Source: Siphonodentalium dalli
Lineage: Eukaryota > Mollusca > Scaphopoda > Gadilida > Siphonodentaliidae
Length of the DNA stretch: 64,000 nt
Direction: 5' to 3'
Assembly (NCBI GenBank): GCA_032622095.1
Contig: CP136066.1
Location: forward strand, 206,360,978 to 206,424,977
The notes under the pieces are model-generated. The model was not told the DNA's origin, ran no database searches, and was given only the letters and a program-made list of their open reading frames with translations. The position numbers and the translations under genes were made by a program. This document shows positions 55,101 to 58,100 of the stretch, piece after piece. Every line of letters starts with the position of its first letter. Positions within the stretch are counted from its first letter, which is position 1.

Positions 55101-58100
55101 CCCATAATTCTGTTGTGGTTAAGGAGTCAATTACTTAGGGCATTACTGTACATTAGAAAATGTAGTGGATGTAATTATAGCACAATATTCAATAAACCAA
55201 CCTGGTATCTAATAATACTCAGGCCTGAGAATATATGGTGCCGGAAATTTGCAGAATGAGGTCCACAGAGGGTAAATTTAGTGATGCTACCCCACACAGC
55301 GGGCTAGCATCACCAAATTCATCCTATGGGGACCTCATTCTGCATGGCCTCATCTGATATGGGAGACCTAGACACAGAATTAGTTCCCAGATGGTGAATA
55401 TTGTGATGTGCCCCCATTTGGCACCTCAATTATGCAATGTGTTGTCTGCCAATTTGGGGATATAGAGAAACCAAACTAAAAATTTAAAAGAATCTTTGTG
55501 AAAAGTTTCTATAAAAAGTTCTAAGAAACTAAAAAAAACTGTTTAATTTGATAATAAAGATACTTTCCAGAGAAGATGAGGTCTAAGCAGAATGAGGTCC
55601 CCAGAGGTTTAATTTAGAGGTGCTGTGTAGGGTCACTGAATTCACCCTCTGGGGACCTCATTCTGCTAATATATGTACCATACTCTCAGGCATGTTGATA
55701 CTGGATCCTCCAATTATCTGATATCATGTGATATGAAGATTGTGTAACATGTAATCATAGCTTGTTAATCATAAGTGGGAAGAGATTCAAGATTACGTAA
55801 ATACATCATTGAAAGATGATTTTATAAATGACAGTCTCTTGTGAGTAATTATTGAATTGGCCACTTTGATATGGGATCGATATTCACCCTTTCATAACTG
55901 GAGATGCGCTGGTTCTGCATTAAAGATCCTGTGCCAGTCCATTCTTTATATATTTTCATTAAATTAAGTCTTGTTTCTGATGAAAGTTTCAATTCTTAGT
56001 CGTTTCTGAACACATATGTTTATTAAACACGATCATGGCAGATTTACATCCTGTAGACCATAATTGTATCATCATTTTATTGCGTTGATGGGTGTTTATA
56101 TGCTCATAATTATTATATTGAAATAGTTATGAACTTGGACATCAATGAAATGAACTTGAAACGGAAAACCACAACCGCGAAGGCAACTGACTTCAGAAAA
56201 ATCAACACTTGGCTTTGGGTTACCATAATTTATACGTCGCTTGTCTTTACAATGGTTTTGAATGTTGTATATTGGTTGATGTAATATAAATATAGGCCTA
56301 CATGTATAGGCCTAATTGTCTATTCAGTGCCTAACCTTTCATAATGTGTAACTCATCAACATAACGGGTGTGCAAAAAATAGTACTGCACGAATTTAAAT
56401 ACGAGTAAGGTATATATATTTTCCTACTTCAGGTAGAATCTGTTGGACAGAAATGTCCCCATTTAGATTAATTAAATCTCAACCACTTTATAACTGCTTC
56501 AAGTAATTAGATCTCAACTTCTTCAAGTAATTGTCCCCAAAAAACATTGTGGGGCTATAAAAATGAACAGTGTTCACCAGTCTACATGCAGGGGCCCGCG
56601 CTGGACCAAAATTTGCTTTTGCCAAATAATAATATTTTTTGCCAAATGCTATCCCTGATAGTATCATTTTCTGCAACCTTAAGTCTCATATTTCGACACT
56701 GGTGGTTTGAACAACTTTTGATATCGATAGAAAAAGCTGTTAGTTAATAATTAATTATACTCGCATCTCTTCTGTGGTGTATCATAAAATAATAAGCCAA
56801 ACACTGAACAAAACAATGGTAGAAGGGTTCCTTCATCAGAAGGGCTCATCACAGGAGGATTAGCTATGTAAACACTACCACCACACTAAATACTAGTAAT
56901 CCCTCCAACCATCAGTACTAATGCAATGATATTAACTGCATCTTAATAGAGGTGTTAACTTTTCCTAAACCTTATAAAACACCACTAATATAATTATGTT
57001 GTAAGAGTTTCCTGAAATGAATGATATTGATTGACCAATATTTTTCAAATTTCTTGAGGAATTCAAAAGTGACTTGCCAAAACTTTTGCCAAATGAAAAT
57101 ATTTTTTGCCAAATGTGAATTATTTTTGCAATTGGCAAGTGGCAGTGCGAACCCTGTCTACATGTCCGTCCATCTATCTGAAATTTTTGTTGTCCAGATG
57201 ATAACTTGAATAGTATTTGACAGAATTTGATGAAACTTGACATGTGGCCTTCATATGAGAAATTCAAAGATAAAGTTTCAATTTTGATTTGGTCCGACCA
57301 TTTCTGGCAGAGTTATTCCCCTTATCGACTTAGAATTTGCTGATTATTTTGTTTTCCGGATGATAACTCAAGTTATCATTTTCTGATAGCTTTCAAATTT
57401 AGTATGTGGTTTAACCACTTTTTATACTAAATGAATTCTCACAGTCAGTTATAAAAGTATACATTGGAATGGTCTATTATTCATCTAGAGGGATCAGGAC
57501 AAATAAGCAGATGACAGATAATGCAAGTGCAGAAGGAGTCCTAATTATTGGAGGGAAATGTTCAGATAATAAGGTCTACAATCAACACTCAGGTGTGATT
57601 AGGCTCCCATAAACAGATGTTAATAGTAACTATGGTGTTATCTAAGACAGTGTCAATGGACAACTTGGTTCCATCAATGTTGGCAGTAAATTAGGATGAA
57701 TATTTCGCTGATTATGTCCGATTGTACATACGATAGTTATGTGTTGTTATATGTGTTCCTGGAATCTAGGATAAACTTCCTTTCCTCAGTGATTGTAACT
57801 GCTAGGGTTAATTGTATAGATAAGCACAATACATAGAAGACAGATTATATAGTGTAGAAACACACACGCATAATTAACAAGATCACATTCTTAAGTGGTT
57901 ATGACTGGTAGCAACCCATGTATAAGTTAGGGTGGATAAAGGCAGTATCATTCTATAAGACAGTATAGTAATACACGTCATATCCAAGTGTATCATGTAT
58001 CTCGGACCTTATTTAGAGGCATGATACACCAGAGGTTGGAATAACTACCCGTGCTCTGAAGCGGGGGTCTCACTTATCCGACAACCTTGCTACTATACCA

